DNA of 64,000 nucleotides from Eubacterium brachy ATCC 33089 (GTDB taxonomy: Bacteria; Bacillota; Clostridia; Peptostreptococcales; Anaerovoracaceae): contig KI535286.1 of the NCBI GenBank assembly GCA_000488855.1, forward strand, positions 252,813-316,812, in the 5' to 3' direction. Below, in pieces: positions 43,898-52,618 of this stretch; the first letter of the stretch is position 1, and the number at the start of each line of letters is the position of its first letter. Position numbers and translations under genes: made by a program. The notes under the pieces were generated by a model. That model was not told the DNA's origin. It saw only the letters and a program-made list of their open reading frames with translations, and made no database searches.

Positions 43898-45370
43898 ATG
43901 AAGTCAAAAAAACTGAAAAACTTAATAGAGATTTTTGTCATGTTGGGAATGTTTTGTTTCGCCATATTTGTAGTCGCTAAATTTTCGGCTCATCAATATT
44001 CTTCTCATGAGGTCAGAATTAAGAACTTGTTCAACATGCCTAAAAATACCATAGACGTGGCTTATATAGGTGCCAGTGAGATGTATACCGGATTTTCACC
44101 GGAATACCTTTGGAAGAAACATGATATAACAAGTTACAATATAGCTACGGCAGGAGCACATATGGGATTGCCGGAAAATCAGATAAAAGCCATCAGAAAA
44201 ACCCAGAATCCCAAACTGTACGTAATTTCATTAAACGGCGCACAGTACGATGACGGACGTGCAGTAGCTGAAGGGTATACGAGAATGTGGCTGGATAACA
44301 TGCCGGAATCAGATGTTAGAAACGAAGGAATCGATACGCTGGTAGAAGGTGAAAAATCTTCATACAGACATAAAATTTTGAAATATCATTCCAATATAAT
44401 AAGGTTTAAAGATTCCTATAAAATGACCAAGAGAGAGTTAAAGGCGGAAAGAGATAATAGATTGTTGACCATTAGCGGAATAGAAGGACAGGCGAATAAA
44501 AATAGAGACGCCTTTCCTCGGCAATACGCCATGGATATGAACAAGTATAACAAGAAGTCTCCACTGGAACCTAAGACTAAAAAGCAGTTTTACAGATTGC
44601 TGGAATATTTGAAGAGAGAGAACATAAGAAATGTAGTTTTTGTAAATATGCCGGTATTCTACGACAGCAGAAACCCAAAGGATTTACTCGCAAAGAGAAG
44701 GGTTAATACAGCTCTTGAAATATGCAAGGAGTACGGATTTAAAACGTACGATTTTACAAAGGAAGTAAACCAGATAGGTCTGGATGTAAAGAATGATTTT
44801 TACAACAAGGGACATCTGAACGTATATGGACAGAGAAAGATGACGGACTATTTCTATGACAAGGTGATAAAGCCGATGGGAATAAAATCCAACTTGGATG
44901 CTAGAAACACGAAGTTGTGGAAAGAGAACGTAGAGGTTTATGAAAAAACTTACAAGTGGATAACCGAGAAAATAGACGAAGAGTTACCTTACCCTATGCA
45001 CTACAACTACGAAGTTATCGACCATATAGTTAACGGAACTATCAAAAAATATGAGAGCTTCCTGAAAACAAAAGGCAAGATAATGAATAAAAAGCGGCAA
45101 GCTGACTTAGAGAAGGAACGAAAGAAGAAAAAAGGTAAACCTGAAATTGTGCAACCGGATAATTCCAAACAGCCGAGACAGAAGTTGCCTCAGACTTCGC
45201 AGCCTAGGGTGAGAAAGAAGAAAAGCCACGCAAATCCTAATGTCAAGCCCGGAACGGGTAGCCCACCGGTAAAAGATAAAACTGATAAAGAGGAAAACGA
45301 ATCGAAAAACGGTGAAAGCCCACCTAAAAAGAAAGGAAACAAAGAGAAACCCGAGCCTAAGACGCCGTGA
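43898..45370 (+). CDS. SGNH-fold acyltransfer partner (DltD/AlgX-like)
   Basis: This 490-residue protein is anchored by an N-terminal helix (about 8-28) with the remainder outside. The SGNH-like nucleophile motif is YIGASEMYTGFSP (Ser60) and the partner His is in DFYNKGHLNVYG (His306). This is the arrangement of DltD and related proteins that complete acyl transfer to extracellular polymers. The last 100 residues are a Lys/Pro-rich, disordered tail that could bind the anionic cell wall. It is 14 bases after the MBOAT gene. Confidence 0.8.
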   Translation: MKSKKLKNLIEIFVMLGMFCFAIFVVAKFSAHQYSSHEVRIKNLFNMPKNTIDVAYIGASEMYTGFSPEYLWKKHDITSYNIATAGAHMGLPENQIKAIRKTQNPKLYVISLNGAQYDDGRAVAEGYTRMWLDNMPESDVRNEGIDTLVEGEKSSYRHKILKYHSNIIRFKDSYKMTKRELKAERDNRLLTISGIEGQANKNRDAFPRQYAMDMNKYNKKSPLEPKTKKQFYRLLEYLKRENIRNVVFVNMPVFYDSRNPKDLLAKRRVNTALEICKEYGFKTYDFTKEVNQIGLDVKNDFYNKGHLNVYGQRKMTDYFYDKVIKPMGIKSNLDARNTKLWKENVEVYEKTYKWITEKIDEELPYPMHYNYEVIDHIVNGTIKKYESFLKTKGKIMNKKRQADLEKERKKKKGKPEIVQPDNSKQPRQKLPQTSQPRVRKKKSHANPNVKPGTGSPPVKDKTDKEENESKNGESPPKKKGNKEKPEPKTP

Positions 45371-45400
45371 ACCGGTAGTGTAGAGATTGGAGGATGAAAG

Positions 45401-46927
45401 ATGTATAACGCTTTGGAATACCTGGAAAGAAGTGCCGAAAAGTATCCTGATAAAGTTGCATTTGCAGACGTTAAGAAAGAAATAACATATTCTGAACTGG
45501 TGGTTAGAGCAAAGTCGATAGGAAGCAGTTTAGGAAAGAGATTTGATAAGAATACGCCTATTCCCGTATTTATGGAAAAAGGAGTAGATGCCATAAGTCT
45601 GTTCTTCGGAATTCTGTACGGAGGATGTTTCTATGTGATGATGGATTTGAAGCAACCCAAAACCAGATTGGATCACATTCTGGGGACCTTGGATGTAAAT
45701 ACCATAGTATCGTCACCGGAATTCGAACGCGATTTGAAGAAACTGGACTTTCAAGGGAATATCGTAATGCTTGAGGAACTTGAGGGCGACGTAGATGAAG
45801 ACGTAATCGAAAGAGTTAGAAAAGAGCATATCGATGTGGATCCGTTGTATGGAATTTTCACGTCGGGTTCCACGGGAGTTCCGAAAGGCGTAGTGGTAAA
45901 TCATAGGAGTTTAATAGATTTCATCGATGTTTTTACTGAAACCTTTGAAATAGATGAAAATGAGATTATAGGAAATCAGGCACCTTGGGATTTTGATGTA
46001 TCGGTGAAGGATATCTATTCGACAATTTCAAAAGGTGCGACCATGCAGATCATACCTAAACAGTATTTTTCAATGCCGGCAGCATTGTTAGACTTTATGG
46101 TGGAAAGAAGAGTATCCACTATAATATGGGCAGTTTCGGCAGTTTGTATAATAAGTACGTTGAAAGGCTTCGATTATAAAATTCCGACTGATTTGAAAAA
46201 AGTCATGTTCAGCGGCGAAGTGATGCCTATAAAACATCTGAACATTTGGAAGGATCATCTGCCGGACGTGACATATGTGAACTTGTATGGACCTACGGAG
46301 ATAACGTGCAACTGCACATACCATGTGATCGACAAAGAGTATGAACCGGGACAGGTTATTCCCATAGGAGAATCATTTAGAAACGAGAGAGTTTTTCTGT
46401 TGGATGAAGAAAATAAATTGATTGAGAGAGAGCCTAACAGCGGACTTGGTGAAATTTGTGTAAGTGGAACGGCAGTTGTCATGGGGTACTATAACAACAA
46501 AGAGCAGACCGAAAGAGCGTTCTGCCAAAATCCTCTAAATGATAAGTATTTGGAAACAATCTACAGAACCGGAGATTTAGGTTTTTATGATGAAAACAGA
46601 ATGTTGTGTTTTTCGTCCAGAAAAGATTTTCAGATAAAGCACATGGGACATAGAATAGAGCTTGGAGAAGTTGAAACGGCTATAGACAAAGTAAAAGAGA
46701 TCGTAAGGGTTTGTTGCATATTTGAGAATAATAAAATCCATGCGTTCTACGAAGGAGAAATTGGCAGGAAAGACCTTCACAGAGAATTGAAGAAGACTTT
46801 ACCTGTATTTATGTTACCGAATGTGTATATACAAATAGGTGGATTTCCTTTGAACAAAAATGGTAAAATAGACAGAGGCAAGTTAAAGGAAATGATTGAA
46901 GCTGAGGCGGAAGCGGAATTGCTGTAA
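45401..46927 (+). CDS. DltA-like amino acid--carrier protein ligase
   Basis: This 508-residue adenylate-forming enzyme would activate an amino acid with ATP and load it on the carrier protein. The motifs are present in order: A3 FTSGSTGVPKG (about 152-162), A4 NQAPWDFDVSVKD with the Asp that holds the amino group, A5 NLYGPTEIT, A7 YRTGDLG, A8 HMGHRIELGEVE and A10 NGKIDR with the catalytic Lys. It is clearly closest to DltA. At the FCGE position of DltA, where Cys269 is linked to D-alanine selection, this protein has Ser271 (MFSGE). The substrate may therefore differ. Confidence 0.87.
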   Translation: MYNALEYLERSAEKYPDKVAFADVKKEITYSELVVRAKSIGSSLGKRFDKNTPIPVFMEKGVDAISLFFGILYGGCFYVMMDLKQPKTRLDHILGTLDVNTIVSSPEFERDLKKLDFQGNIVMLEELEGDVDEDVIERVRKEHIDVDPLYGIFTSGSTGVPKGVVVNHRSLIDFIDVFTETFEIDENEIIGNQAPWDFDVSVKDIYSTISKGATMQIIPKQYFSMPAALLDFMVERRVSTIIWAVSAVCIISTLKGFDYKIPTDLKKVMFSGEVMPIKHLNIWKDHLPDVTYVNLYGPTEITCNCTYHVIDKEYEPGQVIPIGESFRNERVFLLDEENKLIEREPNSGLGEICVSGTAVVMGYYNNKEQTERAFCQNPLNDKYLETIYRTGDLGFYDENRMLCFSSRKDFQIKHMGHRIELGEVETAIDKVKEIVRVCCIFENNKIHAFYEGEIGRKDLHRELKKTLPVFMLPNVYIQIGGFPLNKNGKIDRGKLKEMIEAEAEAELL

Positions 46928-47035
46928 TACGTGTAGAATTTTTACTGAATTTTGATTTTATTATGGAGAAATGACGGAAGTCTTTCCACCGAGGCATGAA
47001 GTATAAATCTAACGAAAGAGACAGAGGGTGAGAAA

Positions 47036-48271
47036 ATGAATGGATATAAACCGTCTTATGATGAGATAGTGAAAAATACGGGAACTCCCGCCTATGTATT
47101 CGATTTAGACGTTCTAAGAGACAGATTGAAGATGATTAAGGATACTCTGGGCGAAGAAATCGGAATATGCTATGCGATGAAAGCAAATCCTTTTGTAGTA
47201 GGAGATATAGATGAAGTTGTGGACAGATATGAAGTCTGTTCACCCGGAGAGTTTAAAATATGCGAAAAAGCCGAAGTTCCGATGAAAAAGGTGGTGCTTT
47301 CGGGCGTTTATAAAGAAGCGGTAGATACCAAGAGAACAGTAGCTGCGTATAAAGATGATATCCTGTATACGGCAGAGTCTGTGAATCAGTTCCATTTAGT
47401 CAATGATGCTGCCGTTGAAAACGGTATCGTGGTAAATATGATATTGAGAATTACAACGGGAAATCAGTTCGGTATAGATGAGGTTGAACTGTGTGAGATA
47501 ATCGCTGACAGAGCGAAGTACAAAGGTGTCAATATCGTAGGAATACAGCATTTTTCAGGAACGCAGAGAAAGAATTTAAAAATTTACAAGGAAGAGCTCA
47601 ATTATTGTGACAGCCTCATCAAAAAACTGAAGGAAGATTATGAATTTGAAGCCGAAGAGCTGGAGTTCGGTACGGGATTTTTCTTTGAATATTTCCAGCC
47701 GAAAGCTAAAAAAGGTGAAGCCGAAATGTCTCAAGAAGAAAGCGAGGCCAATGCGAGAAGAGAAGACGTAATTCTGCTTGAGGAATTTTCAAAGCTGTTG
47801 AGCGAAATGGAATTTTCAGGCAGGATAACTCTGGAAATCGGGAGGTTTATCGTTGCATCGTGTGGCAGGTACTACACTTCTATAGTAGATAAAAAACATA
47901 ATTGCGATATAGATTTTTGTATAGTAGACGGGGGAATTCATCAGCTGAACTATTTCGGTCAGATGATGGCAATGAAGAAACCTTGGTACAGGCAGTTGAA
48001 GAGCAATGGAGAAATTTATATGGGAGGTTCTGATAACGCCAATGTTTGCGGTTCTTTGTGCACTATAAATGATAACTTGGTCAAGGGAATGCCTTTGACA
48101 AATCCGCAATTACAGGATATACTTGAGTTTAAGAATTCGGGGGCGTATTCAATGACGGAAACTGCAGCGCTTTTCCTGAGTAGGGACTTACCTAAGGTAT
48201 TCCTGTATGAAAAGGAAAAGGGACTGAAGATGATGAGAGATAGAGTTGAGGCTTTCGAATTAAATTATTAG
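47036..48271 (+). CDS. Fold type III PLP-dependent decarboxylase in a Dlt-like operon
   Basis: This 411-residue enzyme belongs to the LysA/Orn-DAP-Arg decarboxylase family. Key parts are the PLP lysine in CYAMKANPF (Lys49), HFSGTQRKN, the phosphate-binding glycine loop EFGTGFFFEYF, EIGRFI and the C-terminal CGSLCTINDN (Cys about 338-342) and NSGAYSMTE. The glycine loop and Cys motif differ from classical LysA. It lies between ligase and carrier protein genes, so its substrate may be an aminoacyl group on the carrier, as with BtrK in butirosin synthesis. A free amino acid such as diaminopimelate remains possible. Confidence 0.86.
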   Translation: MNGYKPSYDEIVKNTGTPAYVFDLDVLRDRLKMIKDTLGEEIGICYAMKANPFVVGDIDEVVDRYEVCSPGEFKICEKAEVPMKKVVLSGVYKEAVDTKRTVAAYKDDILYTAESVNQFHLVNDAAVENGIVVNMILRITTGNQFGIDEVELCEIIADRAKYKGVNIVGIQHFSGTQRKNLKIYKEELNYCDSLIKKLKEDYEFEAEELEFGTGFFFEYFQPKAKKGEAEMSQEESEANARREDVILLEEFSKLLSEMEFSGRITLEIGRFIVASCGRYYTSIVDKKHNCDIDFCIVDGGIHQLNYFGQMMAMKKPWYRQLKSNGEIYMGGSDNANVCGSLCTINDNLVKGMPLTNPQLQDILEFKNSGAYSMTETAALFLSRDLPKVFLYEKEKGLKMMRDRVEAFELNY

Positions 48272-48328
48272 TGTGATGTTGGGAATTGCACTAAGGGTAA
48301 AATGTAGAATGGGTAAAAGGAGAAAAAA

Positions 48329-48553
48329 ATGGAAAGATTGTTAGAAATTTTGGAAGAAGTTAGTCCGGATGTTGATTTTGAAAATACGACAACGCTGATC
48401 GATGACGGACTTTTGGATTCTTTTGCGATTTTGGAAATTGTAGGAGAGATTAACGATGAGTTCGATGTTGAGATTACAGCACCGGATATCATTCCCGAAA
48501 ATTTCAACAGCGCAAAGGCGATTTGGGCTTTAGTTGAACGTTTACAGGGATAA
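48329..48553 (+). CDS. Acyl/aminoacyl carrier protein (DltC-like)
   Basis: This 74-residue acidic protein has the phosphopantetheine attachment motif GLLDSFAILEIV with Ser31, and the ITAPDIIPENFNSAKAIWALVERL end typical of DltC. It would carry the amino acid loaded by the ligase, possibly during decarboxylation, and deliver it to the MBOAT protein. It closes the operon and is followed by a terminator. Confidence 0.88.
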   Translation: MERLLEILEEVSPDVDFENTTTLIDDGLLDSFAILEIVGEINDEFDVEITAPDIIPENFNSAKAIWALVERLQG

Positions 48554-48585
48554 TCGCCGAAGATAGATTTTATGAGCGAGCAAAT

Positions 48586-48618
48586 GCATCGTTTCACAAA
48601 GGTGAAACGGTGCGTTTT
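48586..48618 (+). terminator. Terminator of the Dlt-like operon
   Basis: GCATCGTTTCAC and GTGAAACGGTGC form a 12-bp stem (one G-T pair) around AAAG, followed by GTTTTAT. It is a strong intrinsic terminator 33 bases after the carrier gene. Confidence 0.85.
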
Positions 48619-48753
48619 ATATTGTGTTCATATGCATGACAACCTGCGGTCTTTTCAAAATTGAGCTTAGATGGTATACTAGTACTTGAAATGAAGAAAC
48701 TTGGTTGAGTTTGAGCAAATCAACATTTATGACATGTTACAAAGGAGCGAACG

Positions 48754-48864
48754 ATGAGAAAGTGGATTATCGGGTTACTGTTTTTGCACAGTGCAATATC
48801 ATCAATAGTAGGAGTTATACTCGTTGTGAGAGGTAGAAAGAAATTGGCGAAAGTCGATGACTAA
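48754..48864 (+). CDS. 36-residue membrane peptide
   Basis: This short gene has an AAAGGAGCG ribosome site and encodes one hydrophobic helix (about 4-25, WIIGLLFLHSAISSIVGVILVV) followed by a basic tail. A TATACT box with an upstream TGG (extended -10) lies at 48675-48680. The good ribosome site and balanced topology make it probably real. No family is recognised. Confidence 0.5.
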   Translation: MRKWIIGLLFLHSAISSIVGVILVVRGRKKLAKVDD

Positions 48865-48934
48865 CAGCGAGTATTTGAAGAGGCTTTGCGAGGCATATGA
48901 AGTGTGATAAAAATTGAGGGAGGTAGTTTAAAGG

Positions 48935-49882
48935 ATGGCAGTAGTATTTGGAAGGGTTATAGCCATATTTTCCCTTGTCCTTTTAGGGTTCATAGTCAAT
49001 AGGAAAAAAATATTGCCTGACGAATCCAGAAAGTATCTTATAAATTTAATGATGTACATAACGGCACCTTGCATGGCAGCATCGTCAATTTATATGAAAG
49101 AATTATCGCCGCAGGTTGTGAAATCCACATTTCAGGTAGTCATAGGAGCGGCGGTGTTTTTCGTGGTTGCTACCGTATTCAGTATAATTATCGTAAAGCT
49201 TCTGAAATTTAAGCCAATCGAGGAGACAGGACTGTATGTAGTCGCTATAACAAGCGTAAACAACGGATTTATGGGATTTCCGGTTACGAAAGCGATATTT
49301 GGAGAAGATATTTTCTATTTTATGGTGATGCATAATGTTATAAGCTGTTTTTACCTCTACGGTGTAGTACCGTTGCTGTTGAAAATGGGTAGAAAAGACG
49401 TAAAAGCTAATCTCAGGAGCAATCTAAAGGATATGTTGAATCCCTGCATAATAGGAATAATAATCGGCGTGGTATGTCTCGTGTTGAGCTGGAGACCGCC
49501 TAAGATGGTCAATGAGGTGATAATATATCTTAGCGATATGACAATTCCTCTATCCATGATAATAATCGGAGTGCAGTTGGGCTCAAGTAAAATAATGGAG
49601 ATTTTGAAGCATAAGTACATAAATTTGGTAAATATATTTTCCATGTTTGCAATTCCAATATTGACGTTTTTAGCAGTCGAGAGATTTTCATTTTTAGATG
49701 TGAATGTGAGACTGGTGATAGTCTTTGCCAGCGTATTTCCGGCAGCAGTGGTACCGGCGGCAATAGCAGAGCAACAGGGAATTAAAAGCAATAGGTTGGC
49801 GGAGGTTGTGTCTTTGACTACGCTGATCTCATTGATTACGCTTCCCATAGCAGCGACATTTCTGATGAAATATTATTTTTGA
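48935..49882 (+). CDS. AEC family transporter (auxin efflux carrier type)
   Basis: This 315-residue protein has about ten membrane helices. The MMYITAPCMAASSIYM segment and the central TSVNNGFMGFPVTKAIFGED motif are typical of AEC family carriers, which move small carboxylates, often malate or amino acids in bacteria. The substrate is unknown. The ATG follows a GAGGGAGG site. Confidence 0.88.
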   Translation: MAVVFGRVIAIFSLVLLGFIVNRKKILPDESRKYLINLMMYITAPCMAASSIYMKELSPQVVKSTFQVVIGAAVFFVVATVFSIIIVKLLKFKPIEETGLYVVAITSVNNGFMGFPVTKAIFGEDIFYFMVMHNVISCFYLYGVVPLLLKMGRKDVKANLRSNLKDMLNPCIIGIIIGVVCLVLSWRPPKMVNEVIIYLSDMTIPLSMIIIGVQLGSSKIMEILKHKYINLVNIFSMFAIPILTFLAVERFSFLDVNVRLVIVFASVFPAAVVPAAIAEQQGIKSNRLAEVVSLTTLISLITLPIAATFLMKYYF

Positions 49883-49914
49883 TTTGTGTTTATTATAAAT
49901 GTTATAATCAAGTG

Positions 49915-50009
49915 AGAGATGGGACATGAATGAAGTTCTTCTCTTGCGTTAAGATATTTATTATGCCCCATTACCGGACAGAGGACAGGTAAAGAGGGCA
50001 TTTTTTTTG
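49915..50009 (+). ncRNA. Possible small RNA with its own terminator
   Basis: TTGATT and TATAAT with an 18-base spacer lie just after the AEC gene, and a terminator follows about 60 bases on: TGCCC (49964-49968) pairs with GGGCA (49996-50000), with TACC/GGTA inside and eight T after. The transcript of about 95 nt holds no good reading frame. It may instead simply be the 3' end of the AEC mRNA. Confidence 0.3.
49964..50008 (+). terminator. Terminator after the AEC gene
   Basis: A branched stem of TGCCC/GGGCA with inner TACC/GGTA is followed by eight T on the plus strand. Confidence 0.75.
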
Positions 50010-50045
50010 AATAATATTTTGCTTTTAAGTCAAATACGGAATGCT

Positions 50046-50996
50046 TTAAATTCGACTTTTTCCTGCTGGCAGCTGAGAGATGATAATAGCTGCAAACATC
50101 AGAGCACAACCGGTAATTTCACGGGCATTCAATACTTCTCCCAGAAATATAGCACCACAAATGGCTGCAAATACAGCTTCCAGACTCAAAATCAGTGAAG
50201 CGACAGTTGGATCGGCATGTTTCTGAGCTATAATCTGGAAAGTGAATCCCACAGAAGAAGACAGGACACCGGTACATAGCAGCGGTATGATGGCATCGAC
50301 AAGCTGCGATATGGTAAAGGTTTCAAATGAAATCATGGCGATGCCGGAAACCGATGCAACCACCGCAAATTGGATACACGAAAGAACGATACTGTCAACT
50401 TTAGGCGAAATATGATCCACGAGCAAAATGTGAAATGAAAATCCAATAGCACATAGAAGAATCAAAAAATCACCTTTTGAAATAGTGAAAGACCCCGGTT
50501 TTATGGATAGAAAGTATAAGCCGACAGCTGCTAGCAGAGCGCAAAACCATACTATCAAACGAGTTTTATTGCCGAGAAATATACCGAGTATCGGAACTAT
50601 GATTACATAGAGAGTAGTTATGAATCCGGCTTTTCCGGACGTGGTAAATGCCATAGCGTATTGCTGCAAATTTCCGGCGATAAACAAAATCATTCCAAGT
50701 AGAACGCCACCTGTTATGAGAACTTTAGGATTTCTGAACTGTGAACGATTCGCATTATCGGATCGAACATCGGTTGAAGGCTTTGAATAGTTGAAATCAG
50801 AAGTAACCGAATTTTTTTTCTTAAAATACAGTATTGCAGGAAGGAGTGAAATTACAGCTAAAACATACCTGAAAGTATTAAACGTAAACGGGCCTAAGTG
50901 GTTGGCACCAAGACTTTGAAATATAAAAGAAGACCCCCATATCAAAGAAGTCAAAAGCAGCATCAAATCGCTTTGAAGTTTTTTATTTTTGCTCAT
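50046..50996 (-). CDS. EamA/DMT superfamily transporter
   Basis: This 316-residue protein has ten membrane helices in two EamA repeats. The start LLLTSLIWGSSFIFQSLG and the second-repeat SSVGFTFQIIAQKHADPTVASLILSLEAVFAAI are typical of DMT exporters of metabolites. A hydrophilic insert (about 65-85) enlarges a loop in the first repeat. The promoter on the minus strand has an extended -10 TGGTATAAT (plus 51028-51036). The 305-base divergent gap 50997-51301 has no gene. Confidence 0.88.
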   Translation of the reverse strand: MSKNKKLQSDLMLLLTSLIWGSSFIFQSLGANHLGPFTFNTFRYVLAVISLLPAILYFKKKNSVTSDFNYSKPSTDVRSDNANRSQFRNPKVLITGGVLLGMILFIAGNLQQYAMAFTTSGKAGFITTLYVIIVPILGIFLGNKTRLIVWFCALLAAVGLYFLSIKPGSFTISKGDFLILLCAIGFSFHILLVDHISPKVDSIVLSCIQFAVVASVSGIAMISFETFTISQLVDAIIPLLCTGVLSSSVGFTFQIIAQKHADPTVASLILSLEAVFAAICGAIFLGEVLNAREITGCALMFAAIIISQLPAGKSRI

Positions 50997-51301
50997 AGAT
51001 TACCCCCTACACAAAAAATGTAGATACATTATACCAAAATTACTTAAGAGATTAAAGAGTGAAAAGATAAAAGAAAATAATTATAAACGAAAGTTTAATT
51101 TATATGATAAAATAGAAATTGAAGATTTATAAAAATGATGAAAGCAATAAATCAAAAGAAAAATTCAATGTGATATGAGAGATACGCAGCGCCAATATTT
51201 TGTGAAGGTACAATTTAAATCGAGAGAATTTCGGATGAATACAATGAGCAGGTTATGGATAAAAAAGTTATAAAATTTAAAGTAGGTAAAGAGAGAAAAT
51301 T

Positions 51302-51919
51302 ATGGAATCGGTATTACACATAATAAGACACGGGATAACAGAGGGAAATCAAAAAAATTGGCACTATGGCAGCAGCGATATTCCGTTGGCGGAAGAAGGG
51401 ATAGATAATATACGAAATTTAAAACTTCTAAAAGTATATCCGGATATAAACGGTGGATTTTTTACTAGCGGCATGCTGAGAACCAATCAGACGTTAAACT
51501 TGATATATGGGGATGTTGATAAAAAATATGTGAGAAATCTCAGAGAGATAAATTTTGGAGAATTTGAGAAAAAAACACATGAGGAGCTGAAAGATGATGA
51601 AAGATATGTCAGGTGGATAGAGGATGAGATAGGAAATGTCAAGCTGCCCAACGGGGAAAGCAAAACCGAGTTTCAAGAAAGAGTGATATCGGGATTTATG
51701 GAGCTTTTGGACAATCACAGACTTTCAGAATTGAAGTACAGACACGGAGATGTTGTAGCCAACAGTTTGTGCGTGTGTCATGGAGGAGTGATTGGAGCCA
51801 TCATGTCTAAAGTCTTTGAAAGAGAGCAGAGACATTTTGTGGAGTGGATACCGAGGCCGGCTAGAGGTTTCACGTTGTATATAAAAAACGGTGAGGCAGT
51901 GGAATACAAAGAACTGTAA
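51302..51919 (+). CDS. Histidine phosphatase family protein
   Basis: This 205-residue enzyme has the phosphohistidine motif LHIIRHGITEGN (His about 9), then LPLAEEG-like SDIPLAEEG, FGEFEKKTHEEL and the second His in CVCHGGVIGA. It is of the phosphoglycerate-mutase/CobC type and acts on small phosphate esters. It precedes the response regulator by 36 bases and may be co-transcribed. The substrate is unknown. Confidence 0.9.
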   Translation: MESVLHIIRHGITEGNQKNWHYGSSDIPLAEEGIDNIRNLKLLKVYPDINGGFFTSGMLRTNQTLNLIYGDVDKKYVRNLREINFGEFEKKTHEELKDDERYVRWIEDEIGNVKLPNGESKTEFQERVISGFMELLDNHRLSELKYRHGDVVANSLCVCHGGVIGAIMSKVFEREQRHFVEWIPRPARGFTLYIKNGEAVEYKEL

Positions 51920-51955
51920 GAAAACGGATATGTATGTGCCGAGAAAGGGGAGATT

Positions 51956-52618
51956 ATGAAAATTTTCATTGTGGAAGATGACAAGGAGTTGAGAAAACAG
52001 CTGAAAACCTTCTTGGAAAAGTATGGGTATTCATGTTCATATAGCGATGATTTTCAAAACATAGAAGAAAGAATTTTCGAGAGCAATGCGGATATGGTGC
52101 TGTTAGATGTGAATCTGCCGTATAAAGACGGGTATTGCATTTGTAGGGACATCAGAAAGCAGTCGGATATTCCGGTAATTATGGTTACAAGCAGAGATAC
52201 GGATATGGATGAACTGATGAGCTTAAACTTGGGTGCTGACGATTTTATAACGAAACCCTTCAACACTCAAATTCTGCTGGCACATATAAACGCTATTTTT
52301 AAAAGGCTGAACAAAAGAGAAAATCCTGAAGTTAGAGAACATAAGGGCCTTTCATACTATCCCGAAAAGGGTATAGCCGTTCACGATGACAATGAAGTTG
52401 AATTGACCAAAAATGAAAATAAAATTCTACAGATAATGTTGAGCAAAAAGGGAAAGATAGTTTCCAGAGATGAAATCATCAATGAAATGTGGCAATCAGA
52501 CGAGTTCATAGACGATAACACGTTGACGGTAAACGTCAACAGGCTGAGAAAAAAGTTGGAAGAAATAGGTTTGTATGATTATATTTCAACCAAGAGGGGA
52601 CAAGGTTACATAGTTTGA
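51956..52618 (+). CDS. OmpR-family response regulator (BceR-like)
   Basis: This 220-residue regulator has a receiver domain (1-115; Asp8/Asp9, phospho-acceptor Asp51, Lys about 101 in TKPF) and a winged-helix DNA-binding domain (about 125-220). It resembles BceR regulators of antimicrobial peptide detoxification. The downstream ABC genes carry two near-identical 27-bp sites with 11-bp-spaced half sites, which are its probable operators. Confidence 0.92.
   Translation: MKIFIVEDDKELRKQLKTFLEKYGYSCSYSDDFQNIEERIFESNADMVLLDVNLPYKDGYCICRDIRKQSDIPVIMVTSRDTDMDELMSLNLGADDFITKPFNTQILLAHINAIFKRLNKRENPEVREHKGLSYYPEKGIAVHDDNEVELTKNENKILQIMLSKKGKIVSRDEIINEMWQSDEFIDDNTLTVNVNRLRKKLEEIGLYDYISTKRGQGYIV

Noticed and set aside
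48329-48553. Fatty acid synthesis acyl carrier protein.
   Set aside because: The sequence around the Ser and at the C-terminus is DltC-like and the gene is in a Dlt-like operon, not among fab genes.
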